DNA from: Leisingera sp. ANG-Vp
Lineage (GTDB): Bacteria; Pseudomonadota; Alphaproteobacteria; Rhodobacterales; Rhodobacteraceae
Length of the DNA: 64,000 nucleotides
NCBI RefSeq assembly: GCF_000813725.1
Contig: NZ_JWLD01000012.1
Location: 1-64,000 of the forward strand
Direction of reading: 5' to 3'
The notes beneath the pieces were generated by a model that was not told the origin of the DNA, did no database searches, and worked only from the letters and a program-made list of their open reading frames with translations. How positions within the stretch are numbered: position 1 is the stretch's first letter; every line of letters begins with the position of its first letter. Positions 1 to 8,576 of the stretch are shown here, piece after piece. Both the position numbers and the translations under genes were made by a program.

Positions 1-167
1 GCGGCGGTTATGGCGGCGGCGGCCAGGGCGGCGGTTATGGCGGCGGCAGCCAGGGCGGCGGTTACGGTGGCGGCTATGACAGCGGCCCGCAGGGTGGCGG
101 CAGCGGCGGCGGCGGTTTTGGCGGCGGTGCCTCGCACAATATCGACGACGACGAAATCCCGTTCTAA
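1..167 (+). CDS. ssb: Single-stranded DNA-binding protein, C-terminal part (partial)
   Basis: This is the 3' end of a gene cut by the left edge of the window. The visible part encodes about 40 residues of Gly/Gln/Tyr/Ser-rich linker built from GGGYGGGSQGG-type repeats, followed by the acidic tip DDDEIPF and a TAA stop. The glycine-rich tail with a terminal D-D-E-I-P-F peptide is the hallmark of bacterial SSB, where the tip docks repair and replication partners. The OB-fold lies outside the window. A strong terminator follows 30 bp later. Confidence 0.93.
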   Translation, partial: GGYGGGGQGGGYGGGSQGGGYGGGYDSGPQGGGSGGGGFGGGASHNIDDDEIPF

Positions 168-195
168 ACACTCTTTAAAAGAGAACACTTGAAAA

Positions 196-224
196 CCCCC
201 AAGCTCTGCGCTTGGGGGTTTTTT
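196..224 (+). terminator. Rho-independent terminator of ssb
   Basis: An 8-bp perfect stem (cccccaag / cttggggg, 196-203 and 211-218) with a 7-nt loop is followed directly by six T residues (219-224). Confidence 0.9.
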
Positions 225-330
225 GTATTTTTCACCAGGATTTCCCGGTCAATTCACGGCGCGCGCAGCACCCGCATCCTGGCTAGTGCAGCGCGCGGTG
301 CAATCAGGCAGCACGGTTCTGCCACGCTTT

Positions 331-358
331 AGAAGCTTAGAACTAAGCTTCTGTTTTT
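331..358 (+). promoter_or_regulatory. AT-rich perfect inverted repeat followed by a T run, upstream of the chemoreceptor gene
   Basis: The arms agaagcttag (331-340) and ctaagcttct (343-352) are perfect reverse complements separated by two bases, and a T run follows (354-358). It could be a plus-strand terminator ending a short transcript from the ssb-mcp gap, or an operator. The 365-bp gap (168-532) otherwise holds the ssb terminator and a second palindrome near the chemoreceptor start; no gene was seen in it. Confidence 0.45.
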
Positions 359-488
359 GAAATATAATATCTCTTTACACCGCTCATCACCCTTCCGGAA
401 ACCTGCCTGAAACAGCCTGTTTTGCCCCGGTATGCGGTCAGGATCGCCCCCAGGAAGAGGTAGCTGAATTTTAACATACATCACACAT

Positions 489-500
489 GTTGAATTCAAC
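489..500. promoter_or_regulatory. 12-bp perfect palindrome just upstream of the chemoreceptor start
   Basis: The sequence gttgaattcaac is a perfect palindrome centred about 38 bp before the chosen ATG at 533, in an AT-rich stretch. Its position suits an operator overlapping the promoter or leader. No regulator can be assigned from sequence. Confidence 0.3.
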
Positions 501-532
501 CAATGGGCAAACAGTGCAACGAGGGAACAGGT

Positions 533-2731
533 ATGGGTATGCGTTTTTTGCGGCATCTCTCGATCAAAGTGAAAATCACGATTCTCCTCGCAGCGCCGCT
601 GCTTCTCAGTCTTTGGTTCATGGGAACCAAGCTGAACGAGCTGTACAAGCGGGCACAGGTCAACACTGCGCTTGCAGGCGAACTTTTGGAAAGCATGAGC
701 AGTCTTGTGCATACTCTGCAGGTCGAGCGCGGTATCAGTGCCTCCTATCTCGGCAGAGAAGCTTCGGCCATTCCGGACTCTTTGGCCAAAATCAGGCTCG
801 CCAACGACACAGCGATGGCAGCCTATCTCAACCAGCTTGCAACGGTTGACCGGCGCGGCCTCAGCACCGAAGCACTTCAAGCATTCCGGGTGGCCCAAAC
901 CGAACTTGCCCGCAAGGCGGAGATCCGTCAGCAGATTTCCAACCGGACGATTCCGCTGCGCAACGCAGTAGAATATTACACCAATCTGAATACCGCGCTG
1001 ATCCAAAGCGGCCTTTCTGTAGCGCAGAAAATTGACGACCCCCGGATTGCGCAGGAAGCCGTGGCGCTGTCGATGTTCTTGCGCGCCAAAGATGCTGCCG
1101 GACTTGAACGCGCCGCCGGCGCTGTCGGCTTTGCCCATCATTGGAAACCTGCGGACTTCCAGAACTTCGTTGCCGTCCATGAACGTTTCAGAGAGCGGCT
1201 GGACAGGTTTTTGGATTTTGCCACCATCGAAGACCGCAACGCGGTTTCAGAGCTCAGCAAGACGCCGGAAATGAAGAAGTTCAACAGCATCCGTGAAACC
1301 GTGCTGTCCGGCGGCGATACCTCCGGGTACGATGCAGAGTCCTGGTTTGCTGCAGCAAGCGACATGCTGAAGGTCCTGCGCAGCAAGGAAGCGGTTCTGA
1401 TTGAACATCTGAAGGAGGACATGGCCGCCTATGACGCCAACAGCAAGCTGCTGCTGACTGAGATGTCTGTCTTTGCCGCAGTTCTGCTTGCCGGCGTCCT
1501 GGCCCTCAGCCTGGTGATCGCCCGGGATATGACCAATGGCCTCACAGTGCTGAACGGCGCCCTCAAGAAGCTGGCAAGCGGCGACATCCATGCCGATGTG
1601 GCCGGGGCAGACCGCCGGGACGAAATCGGCTCGGTGGCCCGCAATGTCGTTGATCTGCGCACCGTCACCCAGGAAAAACAGGAGGAGGAAAAGCGCCTCG
1701 ACACCAAACGGCGCGAAGAAATCCTCGACGTGGCCCGCCGCATCGGGGCTGCTCTGATGGATCTGCAGAACATGCGGCTGGACAATCCCATCACAGAATT
1801 CTTCCCGGAGGAATTCAAATCGATCCGGATGGACTTCAACGACTCGCTGAAGTCCCTGGCCGCATCGGTGTCAGCCATCGGCGAGCTGACCAGCAGCGTG
1901 GACGAAAGCACCAGTTCAATTGCCGAGGCCTCAAGGGATCTGGCACACCGTACCGAGGCGGAATCCTCTACTCTTGAAAAAACCACCCACGCCATGAGCA
2001 TGCTGACCACCAGCGTACAGAAATCGGCGGACAACGCCGGCCGTGCCGAACGGCTGGCAGACAGTGCCCAGACGGGCGTCACCTCCTGCGACGAGGTGGT
2101 GAAGAAAACCATTGTTGCCATGGACAAACTGCAGGAGTCCTCGCAGGAGATCTCCCAGATTACCAAGGTGATCCAGGATATCGCCTTTCAGACCAACCTG
2201 CTGGCACTGAACGCCGGGGTCGAGGCCGCACGGGCCGGCGAGGCGGGCCGCGGGTTCGCAGTTGTCGCCAGCGAAGTCCGGATGCTGGCGCAGCGCTGCG
2301 CCGACGCGGTTCAGCAAATTGACGAACTGACCGCACGCAGCTCCGAGCAGGTTAAGAGCGGCGCTTCGCTGGTGGACCAGGCTGGTCAGGCGATGGCCAC
2401 CGTGAACGAACAGGTTGGCGAGATCTCAGGCCTGGTTGTGGAAATTGCTGTCAATATCAAGGAACAGTCAGTGCAGATGAACGACGTCAACACGGCTGTC
2501 GGCGAGTTGGAAATGATGGCGCAGCAGAACGCAGCGATGGCCGAACAGACAACGGCAGCCACCACATCGCTGTCCGAGCAGGCGCAGGATCTGCGGGCCC
2601 AGGTGCAGCGCTTCACCGTGGGCGAGTTCACCGAAGACAGCAGTCCCCGCGCAGCAATCACGCAATCACCGCCAGCCATTGGCTTTGATACCGGCGAGGC
2701 GGACACTGCCGCCGGCAGTGCGGCCGCCTGA
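533..2731 (+). CDS. Methyl-accepting chemotaxis protein with NIT-type sensor domain
   Basis: Encodes a transmembrane chemoreceptor of about 732 aa. A membrane segment lies near residues 15-32. The periplasmic region begins with a helix containing [13 protein letters not shown], the signature of NIT (nitrate/nitrite-sensing-type) domains. A second membrane segment lies near 303-325, then HAMP and a long cytoplasmic coiled-coil whose hairpin tip (about 547-588) contains [20 protein letters not shown], the CheA/CheW-binding signature. The start at 533 was chosen because gaggga sits 6 nt upstream; an in-frame ATG at 503 lacks such a site. No che genes are adjacent, so it probably works with a distant Che cluster. 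The ligand is unknown; nitrate is only suggested by family. Confidence 0.9.
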   Translation: MGMRFLRHLSIKVKITILLAAPLLLSLWFMGTKLNELYKRAQVNTALAGELLESMSSLVHTLQVERGISASYLGREASAIPDSLAKIRLANDTAMAAYLNQLATVDRRGLSTEALQAFRVAQTELARKAEIRQQISNRTIPLRNAVEYYTNLNTALIQSGLSVAQKIDDPRIAQEAVALSMFLRAKDAAGLERAAGAVGFAHHWKPADFQNFVAVHERFRERLDRFLDFATIEDRNAVSELSKTPEMKKFNSIRETVLSGGDTSGYDAESWFAAASDMLKVLRSKEAVLIEHLKEDMAAYDANSKLLLTEMSVFAAVLLAGVLALSLVIARDMTNGLTVLNGALKKLASGDIHADVAGADRRDEIGSVARNVVDLRTVTQEKQEEEKRLDTKRREEILDVARRIGAALMDLQNMRLDNPITEFFPEEFKSIRMDFNDSLKSLAASVSAIGELTSSVDESTSSIAEASRDLAHRTEAESSTLEKTTHAMSMLTTSVQKSADNAGRAERLADSAQTGVTSCDEVVKKTIVAMDKLQESSQEISQITKVIQDIAFQTNLLALNAGVEAARAGEAGRGFAVVASEVRMLAQRCADAVQQIDELTARSSEQVKSGASLVDQAGQAMATVNEQVGEISGLVVEIAVNIKEQSVQMNDVNTAVGELEMMAQQNAAMAEQTTAATTSLSEQAQDLRAQVQRFTVGEFTEDSSPRAAITQSPPAIGFDTGEADTAAGSAAA

Positions 2732-2764
2732 GCCTGGCACCGGACGCGGCAACCTTTTTCCAGC

Positions 2765-2796
2765 CAGGCAGGGCAGCCCGCAAGCTGCCCTGCCTG
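2765..2796. terminator. Hairpin between convergent mcp and aroB genes
   Basis: A 13-bp perfect GC-rich stem (caggcagggcagc / gctgccctgcctg) with a 6-nt loop lies between the two stop codons. It has no T tract on either strand, so it is a likely but atypical shared terminator. Confidence 0.6.
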
Positions 2797-2806
2797 CCAT
2801 TCCGGT

Positions 2807-3916
2807 TCAGCCCGCGGCGCTGCGCAGCACCTCCAGCACCGCCTCCGGCGGTACATCAGCCGTCACAAATGCCTCGCCGATGCCGCGCGCCAGGATAAAG
2901 CGCAGCTGGCCCGCAACAACTTTCTTGTCCTGCCCCATCAGATCCAGCAGCGCTTCGGCTCCTGGCAGCTCGCCCGGGATGTCCGCCAGGTCCGTCTTCA
3001 TGCCCATGGCTTTCAGATGCGCCCGCACCCGGCTGGGATCTTCCTGCGAGCACAGCCCCAGCTTCGACGACAGCTCAAACGCCAGCGCGCAGCCGATCGC
3101 CACGCCTTCCCCATGCAGCAAGCGATCAGAATAGCCCGTCGCCGCTTCCAGCGCGTGGCAAAAAGTATGGCCCAGATTCAGCAGTGCCCGGTCGCCCTGC
3201 TCGGTCTCGTCGCGCACCACGATGTCGGCCTTCATCTGCACCGAGCGCGCCACAGCCTCGACCCGGGCGGCCACATCGCCCTCCGCCAGGGCGGGCCCGT
3301 GGTCTTCGAGCCAAGAAAAGAACTCCGCATCCCCCAGCAGGCCGTATTTCACCACTTCGCCATAGCCGGACAGGAAGTCGCGCGCTGTCAGGGTTTCCAG
3401 AACCGAGGTATCCGCCAGCACCAGCGACGGCTGGTGGAAGGCGCCGATCAGGTTCTTGCCCTGGGGCGCATTGATGCCGGTCTTGCCGCCCACTGAACTG
3501 TCGACCTGCGCCAGCAGCGACGTAGGGATCTGCACAAAACGCACACCGCGGCGCAGGACAGCGGCAGCAAAACCCGCCAGATCGCCGATCACCCCGCCGC
3601 CGAAGGCAACAACCACATCGCCGCGCTCGACCTTCTGCTCCAGAAGCCATTCCACTGAGCGGGAAAACTGCGGCCAGCCCTTGGTGGCCTCGCCCGGCGG
3701 CAGCGCCAGCGCCTCCATGCCGATCCCGGCGGCAGCCAGACCGGCCCGCAGGCTGTCCAGATGCTCCTCCGCCACGGTCTCGTCGGTCAGCACAGCCACC
3801 TGCGGCCGCTTCAACAGCGGCTTGATCCGTTCCCCTGCCTGCGCCAGCAGGCCGGGCGCGATCACCACATCATAAGCGCGCTCGCCCAGGGGCACATGCA
3901 CAACACGTTCCATCAT
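2807..3916 (-). CDS. aroB: 3-dehydroquinate synthase
   Basis: Catalyses the second shikimate-pathway step, DAHP to 3-dehydroquinate, with NAD+ and a divalent metal. The roughly 369-aa protein shows the family's FGGGVIGDLAGF glycine-rich motif and the LAQVDSSVGGKTGIN block; NLGHTFCHALE and LHGEGVAIG carry the conserved metal-ligand histidines. The start was set at the ATG that overlaps the aroK stop (ATGA at 3913-3916); an upstream in-frame GTG (3922) and another ATG (3913) are alternatives. It is translationally coupled to aroK, the usual aroKB arrangement. Confidence 0.96.
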   Translation of the reverse strand: MMERVVHVPLGERAYDVVIAPGLLAQAGERIKPLLKRPQVAVLTDETVAEEHLDSLRAGLAAAGIGMEALALPPGEATKGWPQFSRSVEWLLEQKVERGDVVVAFGGGVIGDLAGFAAAVLRRGVRFVQIPTSLLAQVDSSVGGKTGINAPQGKNLIGAFHQPSLVLADTSVLETLTARDFLSGYGEVVKYGLLGDAEFFSWLEDHGPALAEGDVAARVEAVARSVQMKADIVVRDETEQGDRALLNLGHTFCHALEAATGYSDRLLHGEGVAIGCALAFELSSKLGLCSQEDPSRVRAHLKAMGMKTDLADIPGELPGAEALLDLMGQDKKVVAGQLRFILARGIGEAFVTADVPPEAVLEVLRSAAG

Positions 3917-4503
3917 TTCCACTCCAATACGTCGGGGCGCGCCTTCAGCGCCTCCAGCACGCGGTCAACCATGGTTTCAATTGCCGCCTGCCCATCCGAG
4001 ACGACGGCCAGGTCTGCCTGGGAATAAAAGGGCACCCGAGCCTCGTACAGGCCGCTGAGCGTCGCATGCGGGTCGGCCGTGCGCAGCAGCGGCCGGGTAT
4101 CGCGGTGGCGCACCCGGTTCCACAGCACTTCAAGGTCTGCGTTCAGCCAGACCGAAACCCCTTTGCCCGTGATCACCTCGCGGTTTTCCTCAGCCAGGAA
4201 GGCACCGCCGCCCGTCGACAGGATGCCGCGTTCCTCCTCCAGAAGCCGCGCAATCACCTGGCGCTCCTTCTGGCGGAAAAACGGCTCGCCGTCGCGGGCG
4301 AAAATCTCAGGTATCGTCATATTGGCAGCGGCCTCAATCTCATGGTCGCTGTCCAGAAAGGGCACGTTCAGCCGGGCCGCCAAAGCACGGCCCACGGCAG
4401 TCTTTCCTGCCCCCATCATGCCCACCATCACAATGGTCTTCTTCAGTTTCCCCGGCACCGGGTTTGCAGCCTTCTGGCCGCTGCTATGCTCTTTTTCGCT
4501 CAT
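3913..4503 (-). CDS. aroK: Shikimate kinase
   Basis: Phosphorylates shikimate at O3 with ATP. The 196-aa protein has a Walker A loop GMMGAGKTAVG near residue 28, the substrate-binding FLDSD block, the STGGGAFL motif and a lid region with RHRDTRPLLR. The N terminus carries about 20 extra polar residues before the P-loop domain, common in alphaproteobacterial AroK. It is the upstream gene of the aroK-aroB pair and is divergent from the 49-aa gene at 4585, so the roughly 80-bp gap between them holds promoters for both directions. Confidence 0.95.
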   Translation of the reverse strand: MSEKEHSSGQKAANPVPGKLKKTIVMVGMMGAGKTAVGRALAARLNVPFLDSDHEIEAAANMTIPEIFARDGEPFFRQKERQVIARLLEEERGILSTGGGAFLAEENREVITGKGVSVWLNADLEVLWNRVRHRDTRPLLRTADPHATLSGLYEARVPFYSQADLAVVSDGQAAIETMVDRVLEALKARPDVLEWK

Positions 4504-4584
4504 TCTTCAGTGAATGACGTGATCTTGCGGAAAAGGCCATATATAACTTGAGCAAAAGAGCAGGAAACAGGCATTGGATACACC

Positions 4585-4734
4585 ATGGGGCGATTGATTA
4601 AGTATCTGGTCTATTTAGCGGTTCTCGCCGGGATCGGGCTTGTGGGCTATGCCTATGTCGGCCCCTGGTTCGGCGCCGATTTCCGGGCGCCCGCCACCGA
4701 GGTGCGCAAGCCGGTGGTGCTGAATGCGGATTAA
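4585..4734 (+). CDS. Small single-pass membrane protein (49 aa), uncharacterised
   Basis: This 49-residue frame begins MGRLIKYLVYLAVLAG and has one strong hydrophobic helix (about residues 5-25) followed by a short polar tail ending in VVLNAD. It is probably real because it starts the plus-strand block diverging from aroK and its stop overlaps the next gene's start by 11 bp (4724-4734), implying translational coupling. No SD match is strong. Function unknown; the topology suggests the tail is periplasmic and may act with the next gene's secreted product. Confidence 0.7.
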   Translation: MGRLIKYLVYLAVLAGIGLVGYAYVGPWFGADFRAPATEVRKPVVLNAD

Positions 4735-6241
4735 GGCGGCCGCGGCCGGGATCTTGCTGGCGGGCCAAGCGCTTGCCAATGAACCCCTGGCAGCAATCGA
4801 CTGGCTGAATCAGCCGCAGCCGCGCAGCGATCTGCCCGGCACCGTGCTGCTGGAGCCGCCGGTGACCGGCACTGCGGCGCTGCCGCCGGTTTCAGTCACC
4901 CCGCTGGAGACCCTGCTGCCGCCCATCGGCCTGGTGCCGCCCTCGGCAACCGGCCTGCCCGCGGATCTGTGGCGCGGCAGCAATGCAGCGGAAATCGCGC
5001 ATCTGATCGAAACCGTCCCGGTGCGCCGCAGTCCCGCCATGCAGGCGCTGCTGTTCACCCTGCTGCTGTCGGAAACCCGCCCGCCGGCCACTGCCAAGGA
5101 CCGCATCCTGCTGGCACGTCTTGACCGGCTGCTGGCGCTGGGGGCAACCGACCCCTCTCAGGCGCTCGCCGAACACGCGGGCCCCACCGTCAGCAAAGCG
5201 CGGTTCAAACGCTGGTTCGCTGCCACCCTTCTCACCGGCAGCGAGGACAAACCCTGTGCAGCGCTTACCGCTTCGCCATATTTGTCAGACGATTACGCCA
5301 CCCAGATCTTCTGCACCGCACGGCGCGGCGACTGGCCGACTGCAGCTCTGATGCTGGAAACCGCCCATGCACTGGGGCTCCTGCCGCAAGCGCAGATGGA
5401 GCTGCTCGACCGTTTCCTGAACCCGGATCTGTTTGAACTCGCGGCCCCCTTGCGCCGCCCCGCCAATCCGGACCCGCTGACCTTCCGCCTGTTCGAAACC
5501 ATTGGCGAGCCGATGCCCACGGCCCCGCTGCCGCCTGCCTTTGCCGCCGCCGATCTGCGCGACATCGCCGGCTGGAAGGCCCAGCTGGAAGCCGCCGAGC
5601 GGCTGGCACGCGGCGGAGCGCTTAACCCGAACCAGTATTTGGGCCTGTTCAGCGCCCGCAAACCCGCCGCTTCGGGCGGCATCTGGGACCGGGTCGCGGC
5701 GGTGCAACGGCTGGAATCCGACCTCGCCTCTGGCAGCGCCGAAGCGCTCGCCCGTTCTTTGCCCCGCGCCTGGGACGCCATGCAGCAAGCTGGCACCGAA
5801 ACCGTTTTTGCCGACCTCTTTGCAGAGCCGCTGGCCCAGACCCCGCTCACAGGTCCGGCTGAGGCTCTGGCCTGGCGCATCCGCCTGCTGTCACCGCTCT
5901 ATGAGCTTGCCGCTCATGACGCCCGGCCCTCAGGCGCAGAGGAGCAGTTCCTGGCCGCCCTCGCCCAGGGACGCCCCGCGGACGCAGCCGCGCCGACGCA
6001 AACTGCTGAAGCTATCTCCCTTGGGTTCTCGGCTCCGCCGCCCGTCCCTCCGGAAATCCGGCAGCTTCTGGACAACGGCCAGCTTGGCGAGGCCATCCTG
6101 CGCAGCATGATGCTGTTTTCCCGGGGCGCGGATGGCAACCTGGGCGACCTGACCTCTGCCCTGGCATCTTTCCGCGCCGTGGGGCTGGAGGATACCGCCC
6201 GCCGCGCTGCACTGCAGCTGATGCTGCTGGAGCGGCAGTGA
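4724..6241 (+). CDS. Uncharacterised secreted protein, 505 aa
   Basis: The N terminus MRIKAAAAGILLAGQALA is a clean Sec signal peptide with cleavage predicted before NEP. The mature protein is rich in Ala, Leu and Pro, mostly helical in appearance, with no cysteine cluster or enzyme motif that I recognise. It overlaps the 49-aa gene and ends 1 bp before the xerD-like gene, so these three form a tight operon. A helical-repeat scaffold in the periplasm fits the composition, but that is a guess. Confidence 0.75.
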   Translation: MRIKAAAAGILLAGQALANEPLAAIDWLNQPQPRSDLPGTVLLEPPVTGTAALPPVSVTPLETLLPPIGLVPPSATGLPADLWRGSNAAEIAHLIETVPVRRSPAMQALLFTLLLSETRPPATAKDRILLARLDRLLALGATDPSQALAEHAGPTVSKARFKRWFAATLLTGSEDKPCAALTASPYLSDDYATQIFCTARRGDWPTAALMLETAHALGLLPQAQMELLDRFLNPDLFELAAPLRRPANPDPLTFRLFETIGEPMPTAPLPPAFAAADLRDIAGWKAQLEAAERLARGGALNPNQYLGLFSARKPAASGGIWDRVAAVQRLESDLASGSAEALARSLPRAWDAMQQAGTETVFADLFAEPLAQTPLTGPAEALAWRIRLLSPLYELAAHDARPSGAEEQFLAALAQGRPADAAAPTQTAEAISLGFSAPPPVPPEIRQLLDNGQLGEAILRSMMLFSRGADGNLGDLTSALASFRAVGLEDTARRAALQLMLLERQ

Positions 6242-6242
6242 C

Positions 6243-7184
6243 ATGACCGCTCCGCAAGACAATTTCCAGTGGATCTCCACCTTCCTCGACGCCCAGGCAG
6301 CCGAGACCGGCGCCTCGCAGAACACGCTGCTGGCCTACGGCCGTGATCTCAAGGATCTGACCGCCTGGCTGGAACACCGCAAGCTCAGCTTTCTGACCGC
6401 CGTCCAGGACAATATCGAAGCCTATCTTATCAGCTGCGATGTCCAGGGCCTGTCCCGCGCCACCCGGGCGCGGCGGCTGTCGGCGGTCAAGCAGATCTAC
6501 CGGTTTGCCTTTGAGGAGGGCTGGCGCGAGGACAACCCCGCGATCCAGATCCGCGGCCCCGGCCGCGAGAAACGGCTGCCGAAAACGCTGGAGGTCATCG
6601 AGGTCGACCGCCTGCTGGAAGCCGCCCGCAAAACCGGACGCTCGGAATCCGACCGTTTTCGCAACACCTGCCTGATGGAGCTGCTGTATGCCACCGGCAT
6701 GCGGGTCACTGAACTTGTGTCACTGCCGGTTTCCGCTGCCCGCGGCGACCCCCGGATGCTGCTGATCCTCGGAAAAGGCGGCAAGGAGCGTATGGTGCCG
6801 CTCTCGCCTCCGGCCCGCGAGGCGCTGGCTCAATGGCTACTGGTGCGGGATGAGACCGAAGCCGAGCGAGAGGTCAAAGGCAAGCCCGGCTCCCGCTTCC
6901 TGTTCCCCTCCCGCGGCAAATCCGGCCACCTGACCCGCCACCGTTTTTACTTGCTGATCAAGGAATTGGCCGTCACAGGCGGCGTCTCGCCGGACAAGGT
7001 CACCCCGCACACTCTGCGCCACGCCTTTGCCACTCACCTCCTGGCCAACGGCGCCGACCTGCGTGCAATCCAGGCGCTGCTGGGCCACGCAGACATTGCC
7101 ACCACCGAGATTTACACCCACGTGCTGGACGCCCGCCTGCAGGAACTGGTGCTGGAGCACCACCCGCTGGCCAAAGACAGCTGA
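6243..7184 (+). CDS. xerD: Tyrosine recombinase of the XerD type
   Basis: XerC/XerD recombinases resolve chromosome dimers at dif with FtsK. This 313-aa protein has the N-terminal SAM-like core-binding domain (about 1-110) and a catalytic domain with Arg in GMRVTEL (about 152), the beta-hairpin Lys in GKGGKER, HTLRHAFATHLL (about 255), the second His in LLGHADIATTE and the Tyr nucleophile in IYTHV (about 287). Its length and complete catalytic set match housekeeping Xer proteins rather than an integrase. The neighbourhood has no att-like repeats. XerD rather than XerC is inferred from overall resemblance. Confidence 0.88.
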   Translation: MTAPQDNFQWISTFLDAQAAETGASQNTLLAYGRDLKDLTAWLEHRKLSFLTAVQDNIEAYLISCDVQGLSRATRARRLSAVKQIYRFAFEEGWREDNPAIQIRGPGREKRLPKTLEVIEVDRLLEAARKTGRSESDRFRNTCLMELLYATGMRVTELVSLPVSAARGDPRMLLILGKGGKERMVPLSPPAREALAQWLLVRDETEAEREVKGKPGSRFLFPSRGKSGHLTRHRFYLLIKELAVTGGVSPDKVTPHTLRHAFATHLLANGADLRAIQALLGHADIATTEIYTHVLDARLQELVLEHHPLAKDS

Positions 7185-7261
7185 GCAGCGCTTGAAGCAG
7201 CGGCGCCAAGGCCCCATAAATACAGCGAAGATTCACAACAGACCGGACCCCTGGACCTCTC

Positions 7262-8563
7262 ATGGACACTGCCTCCACCGTACTCGACAGCGCCTTCTGG
7301 ACAACTGCCGGGGCCATCGTGCTGCTTCTGGTCCTGTCCGGCTTCTTCTCGGGCTCTGAAACCGCCCTGACCGCCGCCTCGCGCGGCAAGCTGCGCACCC
7401 AGGCCGACAAGGGCTCGCGCGGGGCGCAGCGCGCGCTGTCGATCACTGAAGACAACGAGCGTCTGATCGGCTCGGTCCTCCTGGGCAACAACCTGGTTAA
7501 CATCCTGGCGGCCTCGCTGGCCACCGCGCTCTTCACCCGCGCCTTCGGCGAAAGCGGCGTGGCGCTGGCCACCCTGGTAATGACCCTCTTGGTGCTGATC
7601 TTTGCCGAGGTGCTGCCCAAAACCTATGCCATCTCCAACGCGGAGAAAGCCGCCGCCGCCGTCGCCCCGGTGATTGGCTTCCTTGTGACCGTGCTGTCTC
7701 CCATAGTCGGCACCGTCCGGCTGCTGGTGCGCGGCGTCCTGCGCCTGTTCGGGGTGCGGATCGACCCTGACAGCCAGATCATGGCCGTGCGCGAGGAAAT
7801 TGCCGGCGCGCTGCAGCTCGGCCATTCCGAGGGCGTGGTCGAAAAGGAAGACCGCGACCGCATTCTTGGCGCGCTCGACCTCTCCGACCGATTTGTCGAG
7901 GAAATCATGCTGCACCGCTCCAACATCGAGATGATCGATGCGGACGCCGAACCTGAAACCATCCTCGAACACTGCCTGCAAAGCCCCCATACCCGCCTGC
8001 CGGTCTACCGCGGCGAGCAGGAAAACATCATCGGCGTTGTCCACGCCAAGGATCTGTTCCGCGCTATGTACAAACAGGCAGGCGGCGATGCTGAACGGCT
8101 GAAATCCTTTGATATCAGCGAGGTGGCCAAGGCGCCTTACTTTGTACCTGAGACCACCACACTGGACGAGCAGATGCGCCAGTTCCTGCGGATGCGCTCG
8201 CATTTTGCACTGGTGGTGGACGAATACGGCGCGCTGCAGGGGCTGATCACGCTGGAAGACATCCTTGAGGAAATCGTCGGCGAGATCACCGATGAATTTG
8301 ATCCGGCTGAGGAAAACATCGTCAAGAAAACCGCCGATGGCTCCTATCTGGTCGAAGGTGCCGCCACCATTCGCGACGTGAACCGCGCAACCGAGTGGAA
8401 CCTGCCGGACGATGAGGCCAACACCATTGCGGGCCTGGTGATCCACGAGGCCCAGATGATCCCGACCAAGGGCCAGGTGTTCTCCTTCCACGGTTTCCGC
8501 TTCGAGGTGACCGAACGGGAAGGCAACCGGGTGACCGGTCTCCGGATCAGGCCCCTGTCCTGA
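7262..8563 (+). CDS. CNNM/CorC-type transporter-associated protein (DUF21-CBS-CorC/HlyC)
   Basis: A 433-aa protein with an N-terminal DUF21 membrane domain of about four helices (1-180; note FFSGSETALTAASRGKL), a CBS pair (about 200-330, including LVVDEYGALQGLITLEDILE) and a C-terminal CorC_HlyC transporter-associated domain. The family includes magnesium/cobalt efflux and CNNM-type Mg2+ transporters; the old label haemolysin is misleading. It starts 77 bp after xerD and 13 bp before the MFS gene, so it is likely in the same transcription unit as the latter. Confidence 0.9.
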   Translation: MDTASTVLDSAFWTTAGAIVLLLVLSGFFSGSETALTAASRGKLRTQADKGSRGAQRALSITEDNERLIGSVLLGNNLVNILAASLATALFTRAFGESGVALATLVMTLLVLIFAEVLPKTYAISNAEKAAAAVAPVIGFLVTVLSPIVGTVRLLVRGVLRLFGVRIDPDSQIMAVREEIAGALQLGHSEGVVEKEDRDRILGALDLSDRFVEEIMLHRSNIEMIDADAEPETILEHCLQSPHTRLPVYRGEQENIIGVVHAKDLFRAMYKQAGGDAERLKSFDISEVAKAPYFVPETTTLDEQMRQFLRMRSHFALVVDEYGALQGLITLEDILEEIVGEITDEFDPAEENIVKKTADGSYLVEGAATIRDVNRATEWNLPDDEANTIAGLVIHEAQMIPTKGQVFSFHGFRFEVTEREGNRVTGLRIRPLS

Positions 8564-8576
8564 TGAGGAGCCTCGC

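Noticed and set aside
1-167. Glycine-rich repeats as a separate tandem repeat element
   Set aside because: They are the in-frame linker of SSB ending in DDDEIPF.
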